Under the pieces are notes generated by a model. The model saw only the letters and a program-made list of their open reading frames with translations. It did not search any database and was not told the DNA's origin. A stretch of DNA of 64,000 bases from a beta proteobacterium L13. GTDB taxonomy: Bacteria; Pseudomonadota; Gammaproteobacteria; Burkholderiales; Chromobacteriaceae. The stretch lies in the NCBI GenBank assembly GCA_000335715.1, contig AMYZ01000017.1:27100-91099 (forward strand), read 5' to 3'. This document shows, piece by piece, positions 9,698 through 19,200 of this stretch. The first letter of the stretch is position 1, and each line of letters starts with the position of its first letter. Position numbers and translations under genes: made by a program.

Positions 9698-10408
9698 TTA
9701 ATCCTGTATCAAGCGACGAATCTGGGTTTCTGCGTTGGTAATCACGCGGAAGGTTACCCGGCGTGAGCGCTCCGGATCCTCCTTGCCTTTCTCATCCAGA
9801 ATCGGCTTGCTAGAAGACAGCCCCACAGCTGCAATATTGCGTTTTACCCACTCACGATCTGCACGTATCTGCGGCAAAGTCTGCACAAAGAACAACACAG
9901 AGCGTGTACGCGCTTGAGATAGCTCCATATTGCGGAAATAAGACTCTTCCGGACTAGCATCAAAACGCCAATGCGAGCTGGTATGGCCCTCAATACGGAC
10001 TTCATTGATCGAAGCCTTAAACCCCCCCAGCACCTTCATGTAACGGGGAAAGAAATCGTTCAGCACCGCTTTGAACTGCGGATTGATGTCGGAAGAGCCA
10101 TTGGCAAACAGGATATCCGGCGACTTGAACTGGAAAGACAAGGTGTCGCGGTCTATTTCCGCGTTCCACTTTGTCAAATCGCCGGCAAACTCCTTCTGCA
10201 GCTTGTTGTACAGCTCTACCTGGTTTTCCTGATAGGCCACGGCCACTTGCTTGATCTTGTCACGCTCAATCATCACGTGCCGCATAAAGGCGACACTAAT
10301 GAACAGGAACACCATCATCAAGCCCGACATCAAATCAGACACACTGATCCAATGTTCTGCCGCATCGTGCGCCTTCTTCTGGGTGCGTGCACCAAAGAGT
10401 TTTTCCAC
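9698..10408 (-). CDS. zorB: ZorB-like OmpA/MotB-type membrane protein
   Basis: The 236-residue product has a short cytoplasmic N-terminus and a single membrane helix beginning SVSDLMSGLMMVFLFISVAF, with Asp25 placed like the proton-accepting Asp of MotB/ZorB. A helical linker follows, then a C-terminal OmpA-like peptidoglycan-binding domain (INEVRIEGHTS, NMELSQARTRSVLFFV, and ERSRRVTFRV near the end). It should form the stator plug and anchor for the ZorA-like channel. Translation starts at GTG 10408 with AAGGGG upstream, 15 bp after the ZorA-like stop. Its pairing with a TolQ/MotA protein and an HNH gene identifies it as Zorya-type rather than flagellar. Confidence 0.85.
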   Translation of the reverse strand: MEKLFGARTQKKAHDAAEHWISVSDLMSGLMMVFLFISVAFMRHVMIERDKIKQVAVAYQENQVELYNKLQKEFAGDLTKWNAEIDRDTLSFQFKSPDILFANGSSDINPQFKAVLNDFFPRYMKVLGGFKASINEVRIEGHTSSHWRFDASPEESYFRNMELSQARTRSVLFFVQTLPQIRADREWVKRNIAAVGLSSSKPILDEKGKEDPERSRRVTFRVITNAETQIRRLIQD

Positions 10409-10423
10409 AGCGTTCCCCTTCGC

Positions 10424-11974
10424 TTATTGGCCGGAGAACGTGCGTTCTTTGATTTGACCCTTGTATACATCTCTCACCAAGTGCTCGTGGATCGTCTTCA
10501 GCGCACTGCCCAGATCCCTCAACGCCTTATTCAGCTCATCCTCCATGGCCTTGTCGAACTTGACGATCTGCTTGTTCACCCCCTCATTGGTTTTGCTGAG
10601 CATGTCTTTGGCGTGCGATTCCAGGCTATCCAGCGAGCGATTCAGATGCTGGCTATAGGCCTGGCTGCTGGCATCCATGCCTTGCTGCACTTGCGTCAGC
10701 ATGCCGGTCACCGCCGCGTTTGTAGCATCGGCAGCCTGCTTGCTGGATGCCTCGACTGCTTCCATGGTGGTAGAAATCGTGCTGGTAATGCCGGTACGAA
10801 TACGCTCGGTATTCAGCGCCAGCAAGGTAAAGGCGTCGTTTAGCTCCTTGCTGATACCGCTGGAGTGCTCGGCCAATTCGTGGCCGATATTACGCATGGT
10901 CATGCCGGTTTCTTGCACCGAAGCCTTGTACTCATTGGCGCCGCGCACCAGCTCCAGGTTGATCTGGTCGGCTCCGGCACGCAAATGCTCACCTACTTCT
11001 TCCAGCTTTTGCTGAATATGCGGCACCGCTATCACGGCCTGGTCGCGCATCTGCACAAACGCATCCAGATGGCGGCTGAGCTCGCTGATCTGGTGCTGGT
11101 TAACGTGCACCACCTCACCCAACGACTCCATATGCACCGGAATCTTCGCGGTCTCTACGCGGATCTCTTGCACTGCACCCCGCGTAGCATCAATCGCCTG
11201 TACACCCTGTTGGTACTGCTCAATCATGGCCTCCAGCTGCTGCATGTACAGCTGCTGCCAGTCCACCAGCTTCTTCACCGACTCATCCAGGCGTTTGAAA
11301 TTATCGCCAAACTGCTCGGTTAGCTTCTCGTTGAACTCGACAATCACCTGCTTCAGCGCCTCGATAACCTGCTGGGTAGCCGATTTCGACAGCATATCGG
11401 CAAAGCTGGTCAGCTGAACCCACAGCTTTTCTGCAAAAACCTCATGCTGCTTTACTGCCCCGGAGCGGAAGTCGTTGATGTCGGTACGCATCAGTTGCAC
11501 TTGGCCCACCAAAGAACGATCACCACTGCCGCCAATGGCCTGCACCAGCAAGTCCATTGCTTGCTGCTGCTTTTTCAGTACAGCGTAGATCTCATTCGGA
11601 CCGGCATCCCCTGATGTCGCCGCATCGTCAGCCACCATTGGCTTATCGGACCCATTGGTATCGATCACCTTGAACGCAATCGACGCCGCCATACCCAAGA
11701 TACTGGTAAAAAATGCCGTTTTCAGACCATCCAGCAACTTACCAATGCTGGTATCGATGTGCGCGGTATCAAAGCCAGTCAGGCCCATGAAAATACCGAC
11801 AAACGTGCCAAACAACCCTAGCGAGGTCATCAGGGTGGGCGCGTACTCCACAAAGTTCTTGCGCGTACCCTGCTGGATGCCTTGCCAGCCGTACCAGAAG
11901 GAAAAGGCGATAGCCGCCGTAAAAATCAGGTTAACGGGATTCGTTAGCATTTCAACAATAGAATCAGCTGTCAT
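10424..11974 (-). CDS. zorA: ZorA-like MotA/TolQ/ExbB proton-channel protein with long tail
   Basis: The 516-residue protein has three visible membrane helices in the first 105 residues, including the MotA/TolQ-type LMTSLGLFGTFVGIFMGL and AFFTSILGMAASIAF segments. These are followed by about 380 residues of largely alpha-helical, coiled-coil-like tail rich in Gln, Glu and Ala. A long cytoplasmic tail is a hallmark of Zorya ZorA, where it is thought to relay invasion signals to effectors. The gene is the first after a rho-independent terminator (12011-12034), so it probably has its own promoter. No strong Shine-Dalgarno is visible before the ATG at 11974. The subtype (type II-like) is inferred from the adjoining HNH gene. 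Confidence 0.85.
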   Translation of the reverse strand: MTADSIVEMLTNPVNLIFTAAIAFSFWYGWQGIQQGTRKNFVEYAPTLMTSLGLFGTFVGIFMGLTGFDTAHIDTSIGKLLDGLKTAFFTSILGMAASIAFKVIDTNGSDKPMVADDAATSGDAGPNEIYAVLKKQQQAMDLLVQAIGGSGDRSLVGQVQLMRTDINDFRSGAVKQHEVFAEKLWVQLTSFADMLSKSATQQVIEALKQVIVEFNEKLTEQFGDNFKRLDESVKKLVDWQQLYMQQLEAMIEQYQQGVQAIDATRGAVQEIRVETAKIPVHMESLGEVVHVNQHQISELSRHLDAFVQMRDQAVIAVPHIQQKLEEVGEHLRAGADQINLELVRGANEYKASVQETGMTMRNIGHELAEHSSGISKELNDAFTLLALNTERIRTGITSTISTTMEAVEASSKQAADATNAAVTGMLTQVQQGMDASSQAYSQHLNRSLDSLESHAKDMLSKTNEGVNKQIVKFDKAMEDELNKALRDLGSALKTIHEHLVRDVYKGQIKERTFSGQ

Positions 11975-12010
11975 TTATAGGCGCTTGTATCAAATTAGGG
12001 GGAAGAAAAA

Positions 12011-12034
12011 CCGCAGCCCGGCAAGAGGCTGCGG
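12011..12034 (-). terminator. rho-independent terminator after pglX
   Basis: Read on the minus strand, a perfect 8-bp stem (CCGCAGCC / GGCTGCGG) with an 8-base loop is followed by TTTTT. It sits 24 bp downstream of the pglX stop codon and upstream of zorA-like. It would separate the brxR-to-pglX transcript from the Zorya/pglZ/brxL transcript. One copy of the TTGGCCGCA word overlaps the stem at 12030-12038. Confidence 0.8.
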
Positions 12035-12057
12035 CCAACTTAGTGCTAGCTCAGTGT

Positions 12058-15000
12058 TTAATCATCACCGGCACCACCAGTGATGCCTTTGACATTATCC
12101 AACAAATCGCCAAATTTGCCGTAGTTCACTTTCACCCCGTCGTCCAGATCCAGGGTGATGCGCTGGTCGGCGAAGTGGCGCAGCTTTTCGTCGTACTGGC
12201 GAAGCTCTTCCAGTTTCTTTTTCAGCTTGTCGATCTGCTTGTCGATGGCCTTGCGGCTGGCGCTGGTGGTGGCTTTCAGCGCGTCGTCTTCCAGCAGCTG
12301 GATGCGCTCGGCCATGCGGCCGGTGAGCGGCACCACATACTCGGCACGCATGCGCGCCAGCGTGGTGTCGTTGTAGCGGTGCAGGTAGACCAGCGCTTCG
12401 AAGGCTTTTTGCTTGCCGCTGGAGAACAGCCAGTAAATCGGGCGCTTCTTGTAGGTCTGGCAGTGATCTTTAAAGAAGCTGCCGGAGATATAGCGGCGCA
12501 GCGCGTCTTCCGGCGATTCGTCCGCCTTACGACCCAGGCTGTCGGCCAACCAGGCCAGGTTTTCTGCCAGCGTGTTCTGCCCCCACACGGCGACGAGGAA
12601 TTCCTTCACGCGCTGGGTAGCGTCGTCAGGGAACCAAGGCAAATCGCTGACCGGCACGATTCCATCAGCATCAGCAGCAAAGCGCGTATAGCGCTGCGGG
12701 TCGAAGCCAACATTACCCGCATGCGCGTAGATCAGACCCGGCTCGTCTAGGCTGTAGCGCCCCATCATGCAGCCAATAGCGTAGGACACCAGTCGCTGCA
12801 TGTCTTTTTCGCGGTTGGCGCGGGTTAGGGTAATTTGATCTTCTGAAACTTCCGGTGAAAGTTCTTTATTAAGACCGTAGGCCACAATCAAGATATTGTT
12901 ATTCTCTTCTTCTAGAGATTTAACTAACGATATCCGCTCATTTTTACAGCCCACCGAATACTGCCAAGAAACACTAGTCGTATTCGCAGATTTTTCGCCA
13001 ATTAGATCGCTGCTCGCAAAATCAAGGGATATCTCGTTCTCATCCCAATCATCCCTTGAAATATTTATCGCTCGGTCAACATTCCCAACAACAGTTACAA
13101 AGTCGTTCCCGCTAGATTTGTACGGGATATTTCGAACATCCCTAACTTGCAAATCAATTGTCGGATTGAGCATCGGAATAAATATTTCAGAAAGCTTAGA
13201 ATTTAGAATACCAAGCGACAATTTTAGATCATACTCGCTCTTTACAAAAATAGAAGATCCGACTTTATCAAAGGTGGTGTCTTCTGGCAGGAGCCTGAAA
13301 GCATTAGGAGTATCCTTTGAAGAAACGCGACTCCATGTAATTCCAGCTTGGTACCACAAGTATTCGGGGATAATTCTACATCGTTCACTTGAGCGATAGT
13401 GAGAGCGTGCCTCAACAGACCAATCAATCACATTGTCCAAATTTCCATACCACTTTCTGAACTCTCCTCCCTTGCAATAGGTAAGCCATTTTTTATCGCG
13501 GCCAACATGAGAAATACTCACCTCCCACCAAAGACGAACAAATCTATCATTGTCTGCAGTAATGTTTTGCCCATCCGAAATGGATACGTCAAAAATCCTT
13601 TTATCAGAAAATAATTTAATTACAGGACTATTCACCCAATACGCCACAGGGCTTCCCGGGATTTTCTTGAAATCATCCTGAACGGTCTGATCGAAGCGAT
13701 TTTCCCACGTCCGCAATGCGGCTTCTTTTTCAGCCTCGTTGCCGTCCACCAAGCGGAAAAACGCCGGTTTGTAACCTTGCTCGTGTTCACGTTGCAGTAC
13801 AAATGCCGTGGTTTGCACCACTTCGCCGGAAATCTCGCTAAACGCCCGTGCCCCCAGATGCGCCATGGTGATGATGGTGCGCTCAGTCAGCAGCTTTTCG
13901 CGCATAGCCTCGTACGACGACAGGAACATCCAGCTTTGCATCGTCACCATGCTGTTAAAGCCCGACGGTTTGCACCAGCCAAAGCCGCGCTCGATGAACA
14001 TGGCGAACAGGTCGGATTTACTATCGGGAAAGTGCTTCTTGGCAAAAGCTTTCACCGCCTCGTTCATGCCCTTGCTGCCCATATACGGCGGGTTGGCCAC
14101 CACCGCGTCGTACTGCCTTGCCAGCAACTGCGCCTGTTGCAGCAGCGGTTGCAGCGTGGCGGCAGCGGATTGGACGTACAGGTCACCACTGGCGTGGGCG
14201 CTTATCAGGCTTGCGGCCAGCCCTGGCAGGGCTTGCGCCAGTGCAGGGGGTACTTGCAGCAGGCTGCCGAAGGTCTTGGCCTGGGCAAAGGTGGCCAGCA
14301 GGCTGGCCAGCGCCTGGCGTTGGCTGGCGTCGGCCAGGCCCAGCTCTTGCGCCAGCTGGGCGGCATCCAGGCCGGTGCTTTCCTGCAGCGCCAGTACATT
14401 CAGCTGGATGGGCTCGTTAAACAGGCGGCGGTCATCGGCACGGGCCTTCATCAGCAGCGCAAAGGCGGCCAGCTGTGCGGCGCGGTCGTCGATGTCCAGA
14501 CCAAACAGGTTTTTTTCCAGAATCAGGCGCGGGATGTCGCGTTCACGGTAGCCGCGTTCCAGATAGATGGCTTTGAGCAGGTCGTAGGCTTCTACCAGGA
14601 TGTGGCCGGAGCCGCAGGCCGGGTCCAGCACGGTGATGGATTCCGGGTTCAGCAGCCCTCCGCCCCCCTCACCCCGGCCCTCTCCCCCCAGGGGAGAGGG
14701 AGCATCCTCGGCAATGCGGGTGCGGATCAGCGCATCGAGCTGGGCATTGACCTCGGGTGTTTGCTCTGCCGGCTGGATGTAATACGCCATCTGGCTGGCC
14801 AGTGTGGAGCCGGGGTTGGCTTGCAGCCACAAGCGGCCAACGCTGTTTTGCACCAGATATTTCACAATCCAGTTGGGGGTAAACAGCTGGGTGGCGGCCG
14901 GGATATCGGCGGACTTCACCACCTTGCCGATGACCTGGTCTTTCTTCTCGCTGATGTAGAACTGGTACAGCCAGCCGATGATCTCTACCTGTTGCCAGTC

Positions 15001-15618
15001 GGCTTCGTCGATGCTGTCTACCAGCTTGCGCACGACCGAGTCGGTACGCAACAGGTTGTCCGGCAGCAGCAGCTCGCTGTCGTCGTCGATGCGTTCGAAC
15101 AGAAAACCCATATGCCCCGCCAGCTGGTTGCACTGCGCGACCAGTAGCCGCTTGTACAGCTCGCCATCCTTGCCGGCTAGCTTGAGCCGGGACACGTCGT
15201 CTACGCTGACACCCGGTAAATCGCCGGCGCTAACCAGCTCCAGAGCGTGAGTGAGAATGTCTGGCAAGCCGCCGTCTACCACGCTGGACAACACCCGCTG
15301 GCCGTGGCCCAAGTAGTTGTGCAGCTCCATATAGCGCAGCGCGGCAAAGCGGTTGAACCAGGTGTAGGCAATAGCGTCGACGGTGGCGGCAAAGCCCTCT
15401 TTTTGCATGCGGCCAACTAGCGCCTGGCGCTGGTTGGCGATTTTGGCCGGGAAAGCCTGGCCGGCAATGATGGCCACCTGGCCCTGCACCTCGCAGGGCT
15501 GCACTTGCAGCTGGCCATTTACTTCGGCAATCCCCAGCTGCGCCGCCCGGCTTTGCACCATGGCGATGAAGTCTTTACGTGCTTGCGGGGCGTAGGATTT
15601 GAGTTTGGATTTGTTCAT
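12058..15618 (-). CDS. pglX: BREX adenine-specific DNA methyltransferase PglX
   Basis: At 1186 residues this matches type I BREX PglX, which adds N6-methyl groups to a host recognition sequence. The SAM-binding motif I DPACGSG begins at Asp332 and the catalytic NPPY is at 509-512. The C-terminal half would hold the target-recognition domain. Two oddities are visible. Residues of about 307-323 (SPLGGEGRGEGGGG) are encoded by a GC-rich palindromic repeat inserted in frame just before motif I. The segment encoding about residues 660-910 is markedly AT-richer than the rest, consistent with exchange of the recognition domain. No premature stop is seen. It follows the small membrane-protein gene by 15 bp. 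Confidence 0.95.
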   Translation of the reverse strand: MNKSKLKSYAPQARKDFIAMVQSRAAQLGIAEVNGQLQVQPCEVQGQVAIIAGQAFPAKIANQRQALVGRMQKEGFAATVDAIAYTWFNRFAALRYMELHNYLGHGQRVLSSVVDGGLPDILTHALELVSAGDLPGVSVDDVSRLKLAGKDGELYKRLLVAQCNQLAGHMGFLFERIDDDSELLLPDNLLRTDSVVRKLVDSIDEADWQQVEIIGWLYQFYISEKKDQVIGKVVKSADIPAATQLFTPNWIVKYLVQNSVGRLWLQANPGSTLASQMAYYIQPAEQTPEVNAQLDALIRTRIAEDAPSPLGGEGRGEGGGGLLNPESITVLDPACGSGHILVEAYDLLKAIYLERGYRERDIPRLILEKNLFGLDIDDRAAQLAAFALLMKARADDRRLFNEPIQLNVLALQESTGLDAAQLAQELGLADASQRQALASLLATFAQAKTFGSLLQVPPALAQALPGLAASLISAHASGDLYVQSAAATLQPLLQQAQLLARQYDAVVANPPYMGSKGMNEAVKAFAKKHFPDSKSDLFAMFIERGFGWCKPSGFNSMVTMQSWMFLSSYEAMREKLLTERTIITMAHLGARAFSEISGEVVQTTAFVLQREHEQGYKPAFFRLVDGNEAEKEAALRTWENRFDQTVQDDFKKIPGSPVAYWVNSPVIKLFSDKRIFDVSISDGQNITADNDRFVRLWWEVSISHVGRDKKWLTYCKGGEFRKWYGNLDNVIDWSVEARSHYRSSERCRIIPEYLWYQAGITWSRVSSKDTPNAFRLLPEDTTFDKVGSSIFVKSEYDLKLSLGILNSKLSEIFIPMLNPTIDLQVRDVRNIPYKSSGNDFVTVVGNVDRAINISRDDWDENEISLDFASSDLIGEKSANTTSVSWQYSVGCKNERISLVKSLEEENNNILIVAYGLNKELSPEVSEDQITLTRANREKDMQRLVSYAIGCMMGRYSLDEPGLIYAHAGNVGFDPQRYTRFAADADGIVPVSDLPWFPDDATQRVKEFLVAVWGQNTLAENLAWLADSLGRKADESPEDALRRYISGSFFKDHCQTYKKRPIYWLFSSGKQKAFEALVYLHRYNDTTLARMRAEYVVPLTGRMAERIQLLEDDALKATTSASRKAIDKQIDKLKKKLEELRQYDEKLRHFADQRITLDLDDGVKVNYGKFGDLLDNVKGITGGAGDD
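14676..14701. repeat. GC-rich palindromic repeat inside pglX
   Basis: The plus strand here contains CCCTCTCCCC, two central bases, and the inverted arm GGGGAGAGGG. This type of intergenic palindrome is widespread in GC-rich proteobacterial genomes. Here it lies within the coding frame, is a multiple of three, and adds a Gly/Glu-rich loop to PglX upstream of the SAM motif. Confidence 0.7.
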
Positions 15619-15633
15619 TTTGTTACCAATTCT

Positions 15634-16269
15634 TTATAGCAATTCAGGCCGAGTGATGTAACCGATGTACATCGTCAAACACAAGCTAGAAATATTTATC
15701 CACCAGGCAGGCAATGGAGAATCACTGCCTCTTTGCAAAATAAACTCAGGTATTTGGGTTCGATTTCTAGCCATAATTGAAAGCATGACATACATCATAG
15801 CAGCCAAAAACGCATACAGAAAAAATCTAATAGGCGTCTCTCTGAGGAAAATAGCTAATGATGGAATTAGAAAAAGAATTCCTGTAAATGGACTCTTATC
15901 TGATCCGCCGGTTCTAAATATCAACCATGAAGCAACTAGCATGTCCAAGAAGAAAATGAGAAAAAACGAGTCCTCACGCCCAATCGAAAACAACTCAGCA
16001 TCACCCAGCATTGGAGACCATACGGCATAGAAATCATCACTAAACGATATTGCCAGCATAGATATTAGCGATGAAAAAAGCAGAGCAGCGTATGGCGGCC
16101 TTTGCCACCGTCCAGTATGGCTGCAAAGAAAAACCCCCACAGCCATAATAATCAGCAGACATATTTGGATTACAATCGTAGCACCTACGACATTGATAGC
16201 CTTTAACGCCAAAGCTGCACCCCTCCTGCTTAATTCCTGATTATTCCACCCGAGCCCTTTGACCGGCAT
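15634..16269 (-). CDS. small polytopic membrane protein of unknown function
   Basis: The 211-residue product is strongly hydrophobic, with about six predicted membrane helices (for example VVGATIVIQICLLIIMAVGVFLC, AALLFSSLISMLAIS, FFLIFFLDMLVASWLIF). It has no motif I recognise. The frame begins at ATG 16269, overlapping the last 29 bases of brxC. A TTG at 16212 preceded by AGGAGG is an equally plausible start and would remove the overlap. Its base composition is visibly AT-richer than brxC and pglX on either side, so it seems to be a later insertion into the BREX operon. A membrane effector or sensor role is possible but unproven. Confidence 0.7.
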   Translation of the reverse strand: MPVKGLGWNNQELSRRGAALALKAINVVGATIVIQICLLIIMAVGVFLCSHTGRWQRPPYAALLFSSLISMLAISFSDDFYAVWSPMLGDAELFSIGREDSFFLIFFLDMLVASWLIFRTGGSDKSPFTGILFLIPSLAIFLRETPIRFFLYAFLAAMMYVMLSIMARNRTQIPEFILQRGSDSPLPAWWINISSLCLTMYIGYITRPELL

Positions 16270-19200
16270 TCACAATCCCCATCAGCTCGGCACGTAGCCG
16301 GGCCAGATAGGCGTCTACGTCGGCTTCGCTTTCCAGATACAGCTGGCCTGCGGTGAAGTTGGCTGCTTTCACGGTTTTACTGGGCTTGATGGTGTAGGTA
16401 GCGGTCGGCTGGTTGACTACGGCAGGCTTGGCCGTGCTGCCACCCATATGGCCACCGGTGGTGTCCGGCGCAGGCTTGGGCGGTGGTACCGGCTTACTGG
16501 CAGCCAGCTTGTCCTGGTAGCTGGCCAGCACATCCATGGCTTTGTCCAGCAAGGTACCGGCTTGGCCTTGCAGATAGAAGATCTGCGAAATGCTTGTTTC
16601 AGAGGCTACCTTCTGGCGTAGCTGCTGCAGTTTGTGCAACGCCTGGTTGCACACATCGTCGGGTGCTTGCAGCTGGTCCAGGCCCTGCTGCACGGCGCTG
16701 ATCTTTTCGTCGATTTTGTGCAGGGCATGCTGGCGTTTTTCGGCGGCCAATGCTTCGTTGGCTTGCTCGATGCTACCCAGCAGGCTGTCTATTTTGCTGA
16801 TCTGGCCATAGGGGCGCGGCAGTGCCTTGATGCTGTCCAGCTCGCGCAGGGCTGGCGCGGCTTTGGCGTCTTCCAGTAACTTGTCGCGGTTGTCTTTGAT
16901 GGCTGCCAGGCTGGCCAACATGCGGCGCCAGGTAAGGATCTGGCCTTTGTCGGCGTCGTAGAAGCCTTCCAGGTCACGCAGGTCTTCTTCGGCATCCAGC
17001 CAATCGTCGTTTGCGGCCAACATCGCTTCGACAAAGGCGGCGCTATCGCTGATGGCCTGTTGCTTGCGGATCAGGCTCTGGATGGCTTCGATATCGGCCT
17101 TGCCCGGGTAATCGGCCTGTCGGGCCAGCGGCAGGTAGCCTGCCAGCTGTTCGTACCACTGCTGCAGCTGGTGGCGGAACTCGGCGACCAGCTTGTCTTC
17201 GTCGTCACTGGCCAGGCCGCTAAACAGGTCTTTGTACAGGTCGCGGGCTTTTTTCAGCTCTACGGCGCCGGTTTTCTTGCGTTTGAGCAGGGTGACGGAC
17301 TTGAAGCGTACCGCTTTGGTAAGCGGCTCTACCGCCGCTGCCGGCGCCAGCGGGCTGCCATCCATCACCAGGCTGATTTCGCCTGCCATGAACAGCCGGG
17401 CAACCAGGTGCACGATTTCCCATTCCGGCTTCCAGCCGTAGGGGATGCAGGTAAAGTGGGCCACCACGTCTTCCAGCGTGACGCCTGCAAAGCCACCTTT
17501 GAGCTGCAGGTAGTCGCTGACCTCTTTCAGGGCCTGGCTATAGCCGCTGGCATCGTCGCCAAACAGGCTGGCACTCTGAATGCTGTCTGCTGCCAGTACC
17601 GCACGAATCTCATCCTGCGGGTTGGGGGTTGGCCGCAACATCTTCAGCTTGATATAGGTGTTGGACACCAGGTAGTTGATGGCTTCGTCCAGCACTAGCT
17701 CGGGTGTCGTGGCTTTTAGCGGTACCGGCTCGCCGCAGGCGTACAGCTCGGCACTGCCCAGCAACTGGGTAAGCTGCAGGCGCAGGCGGTCTTCGCGTTC
17801 ACGGTTTTCGTCTTTTTTGAACTGCAGGATCTTCTTGCCGGCCTGGCTGGCGTTGTCGTACTTACTGCCGATGTACTGGTCTACTTTCAGGTAGGTCAGC
17901 AGCTCTTCGTACAGGCGCACGCCAGGTGCCAGTTTGAGAATGGCGCGGGCACCACCGCTGGTAAGCAGGCGGCAGTGGGCATCGCTATAGCGGCTGTAGT
18001 CGTCGCCCAGCTCGGTGATGATCTCCAGCGTCAGCTCGTGGTTGGTGGCACGCCAGGGCTTGCCGTCCAGCAGGCGGTTGAATTCAAAGTCGCCTTTGCT
18101 GTCGCGGTGGCGTACTTTGTTTTTTTGCTTCAGCACTTCGTCAAATACCAGGTTGGCCAGTTTGCGGGACTGATCGTCGCCGGTAATGGTTTCGTGACCG
18201 ATTTCGCGCGCGATGTCTTGTTCTTCATGGGTGAGGAACATCCAGTCGTCGCCGTTGCGGTTAACCAGGTTTTCTTTTTCCAGCCGGGCCAGGCTGTCCT
18301 GGATGCTGCGCTTGAGTGCCAGCTTGTCGGCATCGATTTCGTTGACACACAGAGTGGCCAGGTTGTCGACGCTGCCTTTGACGATCTCCGGGATGTACTT
18401 GATCAGGAACAGCGTTTTGAGCAGCTGCAGATCAAAGGGCTCGAACAGCGTGCCGACTTCTTTTTCGGCCCGGTCTACCGAGTGTTTGATGGCGCTATCG
18501 AGGAAGCTCTCGATGGACGGGTAGAACTCGTGCAGGGGCACCATGCTGTCGATGTTTTCGTCGATCACCCGCTTGGCTGCTGTCTGGAAAGCATCCAGCA
18601 AGGAACGCTCCCCCTTGGACAGGTGTTTGCCGGTGGCACCGTGGCGGCGGATGGCTTCGAAAATCTTGGACAACAGCGTGAACTGGTACGGGGCAAACGG
18701 GTAATACTTGACGTAGTCGGCCGCATCCCGGTAGCTGCGCAGGGTAATGCCTTCGCCGGTAAACGCCAGCTGGTTATTGATGATGTCGCCTTTGGCAGCA
18801 AACACATCACGCAGCTCGCGGTGGGCTTCTTCGGTTTTGGCTAGCAGGCGTTCGCCGATCACATCGTCAGTATTGGAGCTGGCCAGTGACAGGCGGGTAT
18901 GGAAACGGCCCTGGATCTTGGAAAAATCTTGCGACTTGGTTTTGTTGGCTTCGCCGATAGCGGCGTCGATGTCTTCCTGACTGGTGACAATCACCCACGC
19001 ACGGCCATGGCACAGCGTCCCCAGCTGCTCGGTAATGGTTTGCAGGTTCAGCATCAGCTGGGTGTTCTCACCAATAAACTGCCCTACTTCGTCTACCAGG
19101 AACAGAATGCGGTGTTCGGCTGGCTTGGTAGCCAGGTAGTCGTTTACCAGCTGGGCAAAGCTCTCGATATTGATGCGGAAACTATCGCGCGCACCGTCAA

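Noticed and set aside
9698..11974. Flagellar stator (MotAB) or TolQR/ExbBD transport pair
   Set aside because: The channel protein has a roughly 400-residue coiled-coil tail, and the neighbours are an HNH nuclease and BREX genes, which fits Zorya and not flagellar or Tol/Ton systems.
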